Source of the DNA: Paludibacteraceae bacterium | GTDB lineage: Bacteria; Bacteroidota; Bacteroidia; Bacteroidales; Paludibacteraceae | Length of the DNA: 64,000 nt | Direction of reading: 5' to 3' | NCBI GenBank assembly: GCA_017517845.1 | Contig: JAFWXW010000038.1 | Span: 99,394 to 163,393, forward strand | Shown here: positions 62,047 through 64,000 of the stretch, piece by piece | Numbering within the stretch: position 1 is the first letter of the stretch | Layout of the letters: the number at the start of each line of letters is the position of its first letter | Position numbers and translations under genes: made by a program | Notes under the pieces: model-generated | Seen by the model: only the letters and a program-made list of their open reading frames with translations | Told to the model about the DNA's origin: nothing | Database searches by the model: none

Positions 62047-62661
62047 ATGTTATTACCATACCTAGAAAAAGGCAGAATAGAATGCGGAGTAGATGAGGCA
62101 GGAAGAGGCTGTTTGGCAGGTCCTGTCTTTGCCGCGGCTGTGATACTTCCAGAGTCGTTTTCAAATGAACTTTTGAACGACTCTAAACAGCTCACAGAAC
62201 GCCAACGTTATGCACTTAGACCTATCATTGAGGCAGAAGCTGTGGCGTATGCCGTAGGTGTGGTTTTTCCCGATGAAATCGACAAAATTAACATCCTTAA
62301 CGCCTCATTTTTGGCAATGACAAGAGCCATTGAGGCTCTTGATGTGAAGCCAGAACATCTACTTATAGACGGCAATAGATTCAAGAGCAAACTGCTTATC
62401 CCTTTTACCACTATTGTGAAAGGAGACGGCAAAATGATGTCTATTGCTGCTGCTTCTGTGCTTGCAAAAACCTACAGGGACGACTACATGAATAAAATTG
62501 CAGAAGAGTACCCACAATACGACTGGTTAGAAAACAAGGGCTACCCTACTGCCAAACATCGCAATGCCATTGCACAGCACGGCATCACCCCATATCACCG
62601 CCTCACCTTCAAAGGCGTCAAAGAATTCAACCCCAACCCAACAGAGATTAGCTTGTTTTAG
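62047..62661 (+). CDS. rnhB: Ribonuclease HII
   Basis: Removes ribonucleotides from DNA and the RNA of RNA-DNA hybrids. 204 residues. The active site is in CGVDEAGRGCLAGPVFAA (residues 13-30; D16, E17), with LIDGNRF for the third aspartate and AAASVLAKTYRDDYM for the fourth. KHRNAIAQHGITPYHRLTF is the usual C-terminal block. It is the last gene of the five-gene operon, starting 1 bp after the FNT gene. Confidence 0.95.
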   Translation: MLLPYLEKGRIECGVDEAGRGCLAGPVFAAAVILPESFSNELLNDSKQLTERQRYALRPIIEAEAVAYAVGVVFPDEIDKINILNASFLAMTRAIEALDVKPEHLLIDGNRFKSKLLIPFTTIVKGDGKMMSIAAASVLAKTYRDDYMNKIAEEYPQYDWLENKGYPTAKHRNAIAQHGITPYHRLTFKGVKEFNPNPTEISLF

Positions 62662-62670
62662 AGGGATTTC

Positions 62671-62735
62671 GATTTAGTAAAGCCTGTGTAATAGCGATAA
62701 TAATCCCACCCTCCACGCCCGTAGGGTGTGTTCCC
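62671..62735 (-). repeat. Dispersed hairpin repeat (family R2), second location
   Basis: CACGCCC GTA GGGTGTG hairpin at 62714-62730 and the block AAGCCTGTGTAATAGCGAT at about 62680-62698 match, in reverse orientation, the 3099-3200 copy. It lies between the rnhB and thioredoxin-like gene 3' ends. Confidence 0.65.
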
Positions 62736-62742
62736 TATATTT

Positions 62743-63900
62743 TTATTGTGGTTTGTACCCAATTTGTGTTTTTTCTAATTTTCCGTCTGCAGAATAGTAC
62801 AGTTTAAATGGAATAGCACCACGTTTATTTTCTAGACTATTTAGAATATAATCAAACGACTCATTGGTTATATAATAGTGATGACCCTTAACTTTGTTGA
62901 TAATTTTATTCCATTCATGCACTGGTCCCCAATATTTACAAGAAATATATACGTATGTTGTATCTACTCCTTTATTAGCTTCATTAGCTTTTAATTCCAG
63001 CATACATGGTCCACAATATGTCCCCCAGAGATCAACAACAATAGGTTTACCCTTGTATTTATTTAATATAGCAGACAAAAGTTTTTCATCTGCCACGTTA
63101 GGAGTATCTTCTTGAAAAACACTTTCTGCCCTGGCGTGTGCCAATATTGATTGTTCACGATAATGTTTATAGGCAGTTATGCAAAAATCATCTCCAATAA
63201 AATCTGCAGCATCCTCAGGTGCTTCCTTCCACAAATTCTTCTCAAATTCACAGCAAATCCTCGCTAGTTGAGCCAACGAATACGCATCAGATGACTCACT
63301 TATAGAATCTAAGACTTCAGAATATCTAATAACATTGATATCGTACAAATCAATCCACTGAGGTTTCAAACTATTATCATCTTCAGACTTACCTAATTTG
63401 TTGTTTAGAACATTATAAATATTGTCTGAATAAACATTATAAGAATATTCAGATGCTTTTGTTATATCTACCCAGATATTATTTATCTTACCTGGCTCTA
63501 TGTAGGCTCGAAAATAACATTCAGTACTATCTGTTATTGCAAAAGAACAACTAATATTTCCTGTACCAACCAATTCTGGGAAAATTATAGAGAAAGAGTC
63601 TTCTTCTATAGTAGATAATTGCACTCCAAAAACATCGTTGCGACATCCAATTGTATTACAAATTTCATTAAGATATATTTGTGCAGGATATTTATAATTT
63701 CTGCTACATGTATCTACAATATAACAAACAACTTTAGTATCACCTATTTTCTTTTGATATGCAGGTATTACTGTAGCAGTATCTGCATCAATGATTAAAG
63801 AATCTGGTATTTGATAGGTGTATTGCGCACTATTTTGCTTTGTGCATGATAAAATCATAGTTGCACACAAAACGCAAAGAATAAATGTAAGTTTTTTCAT
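62743..63900 (-). CDS. Thioredoxin-like (TlpA/ResA type) lipoprotein
   Basis: 385 residues with a lipobox (CATMILSC, Cys19). The N-terminal ~230 residues are a beta-rich region followed by a helical region, like the DUF4369-type N-terminal parts of Bacteroidetes thiol-disulfide proteins. The C-terminal domain has the redox motif GTYCGPCM (in VVDLWGTYCGPCMLEL) and the cis-proline in RGAIPFKLYY. It should act as a periplasmic thiol-disulfide oxidoreductase. A second, similar gene begins upstream, 9 bp beyond its start, and is cut by the window edge. Confidence 0.86.
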   Translation of the reverse strand: MKKLTFILCVLCATMILSCTKQNSAQYTYQIPDSLIIDADTATVIPAYQKKIGDTKVVCYIVDTCSRNYKYPAQIYLNEICNTIGCRNDVFGVQLSTIEEDSFSIIFPELVGTGNISCSFAITDSTECYFRAYIEPGKINNIWVDITKASEYSYNVYSDNIYNVLNNKLGKSEDDNSLKPQWIDLYDINVIRYSEVLDSISESSDAYSLAQLARICCEFEKNLWKEAPEDAADFIGDDFCITAYKHYREQSILAHARAESVFQEDTPNVADEKLLSAILNKYKGKPIVVDLWGTYCGPCMLELKANEANKGVDTTYVYISCKYWGPVHEWNKIINKVKGHHYYITNESFDYILNSLENKRGAIPFKLYYSADGKLEKTQIGYKPQ

Positions 63901-63909
63901 AGTTTGTTT

Positions 63910-64000
63910 TTAGTGTAATTCTTCTATACGAGTGGCTTGTGCTTGTATTAACATACCTTCTTTATTAACTAGTGTGTAGTGTGGTATAGCTTTTAAATTA
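63910..64000 (-). CDS. C-terminal end of a second thioredoxin-like protein (partial)
   Basis: The last 30 codons of a minus-strand gene: ...LKAIPHYTLVNKEGMLIQAQ and the end TRIEELH, stop at 63910-63912. AIPHYTLVN carries the cis-Pro that follows the redox site in TlpA/ResA-type proteins, and matches the same place in the neighbour (GAIPFKLYY). It lies 9 bp upstream of the full-length thioredoxin-like gene, so the two are likely a tandem pair in one transcript. Confidence 0.7.
   Translation of the reverse strand, partial: NLKAIPHYTLVNKEGMLIQAQATRIEELH

Noticed and set aside
1-64000. CRISPR array, rRNA or prophage
   Set aside because: No regularly spaced repeats, rRNA-like sequence or phage structural genes were seen in any part of the window.

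Overview
This 64-kb window is an AT-rich bacterial chromosome segment, very probably from the order Bacteroidales. The gene families point there: type III glutamine synthetase, a DUF2723/GT117 membrane protein, DUF4271, FISUMP domains, type IX secretion (T9SS) C-terminal domains, and an ornithine carbamoyltransferase with the proline that marks the N-succinyl form. The promoters agree: many genes have a TAnnTTTG -7 box 15-40 nt before the start codon, and clear Shine-Dalgarno sequences are scarce.

Layout. Positions 1-4513 (minus strand) hold trmH, argB, a DUF4271 membrane protein, hemD, rnpA and the first third of uvrA. argE (plus) diverges from trmH. Positions 5677-21477 form one tightly packed plus-strand operon of exported proteins: a vWA protein, a double-FISUMP protein, a DUF8202-like protein with a T9SS tail, a 2900-residue SpvB/RHS lipoprotein with a variable tip, and two paralogous small membrane proteins that look like immunity proteins. 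This is the best candidate for an undescribed system. Positions 21518-29390 return to housekeeping genes: PASTA protein, rluD, GT117, polysaccharide deacetylase, purD and a membrane protein.

Positions 29374-35330 (minus) are accessory. They hold a large T9SS protein with a small Cys-rich partner, then a short cassette (a lipoprotein and a decayed HExxH metallopeptidase gene) flanked by two copies of a terminator hairpin plus the 3' end of the neighbouring Dabb-domain gene. Positions 35460-57887 hold purT, topA, glnN, ribF, a tRNA(CAU), prmC, ribD, cls, aroK, DUF554, proC, XRE-cupin, an acyl-CoA synthetase, argF', proB, a CPA2 antiporter, proA and a DUF975 protein. The arginine (argB, argE, argF') and proline (proA, proB, proC) genes are spread through the window. 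Positions 57924-64000 hold lpxH, a LysE/GT2/glutaminyl-cyclase/FNT/rnhB operon and two tandem thioredoxin-like genes, the last cut by the edge.

Besides the genes, three families of short dispersed repeats sit at gene 3' ends. The most striking is a ~120-bp long-hairpin element (36648, 43699, 49261), always directly downstream of a gene and in that gene's orientation, with a conserved ~45-nt core. Several convergent gene pairs share perfect-palindrome terminators. I saw no CRISPR array, insertion sequence, rRNA or prophage. No stretch longer than 300 bp lacks a gene or gene remnant.
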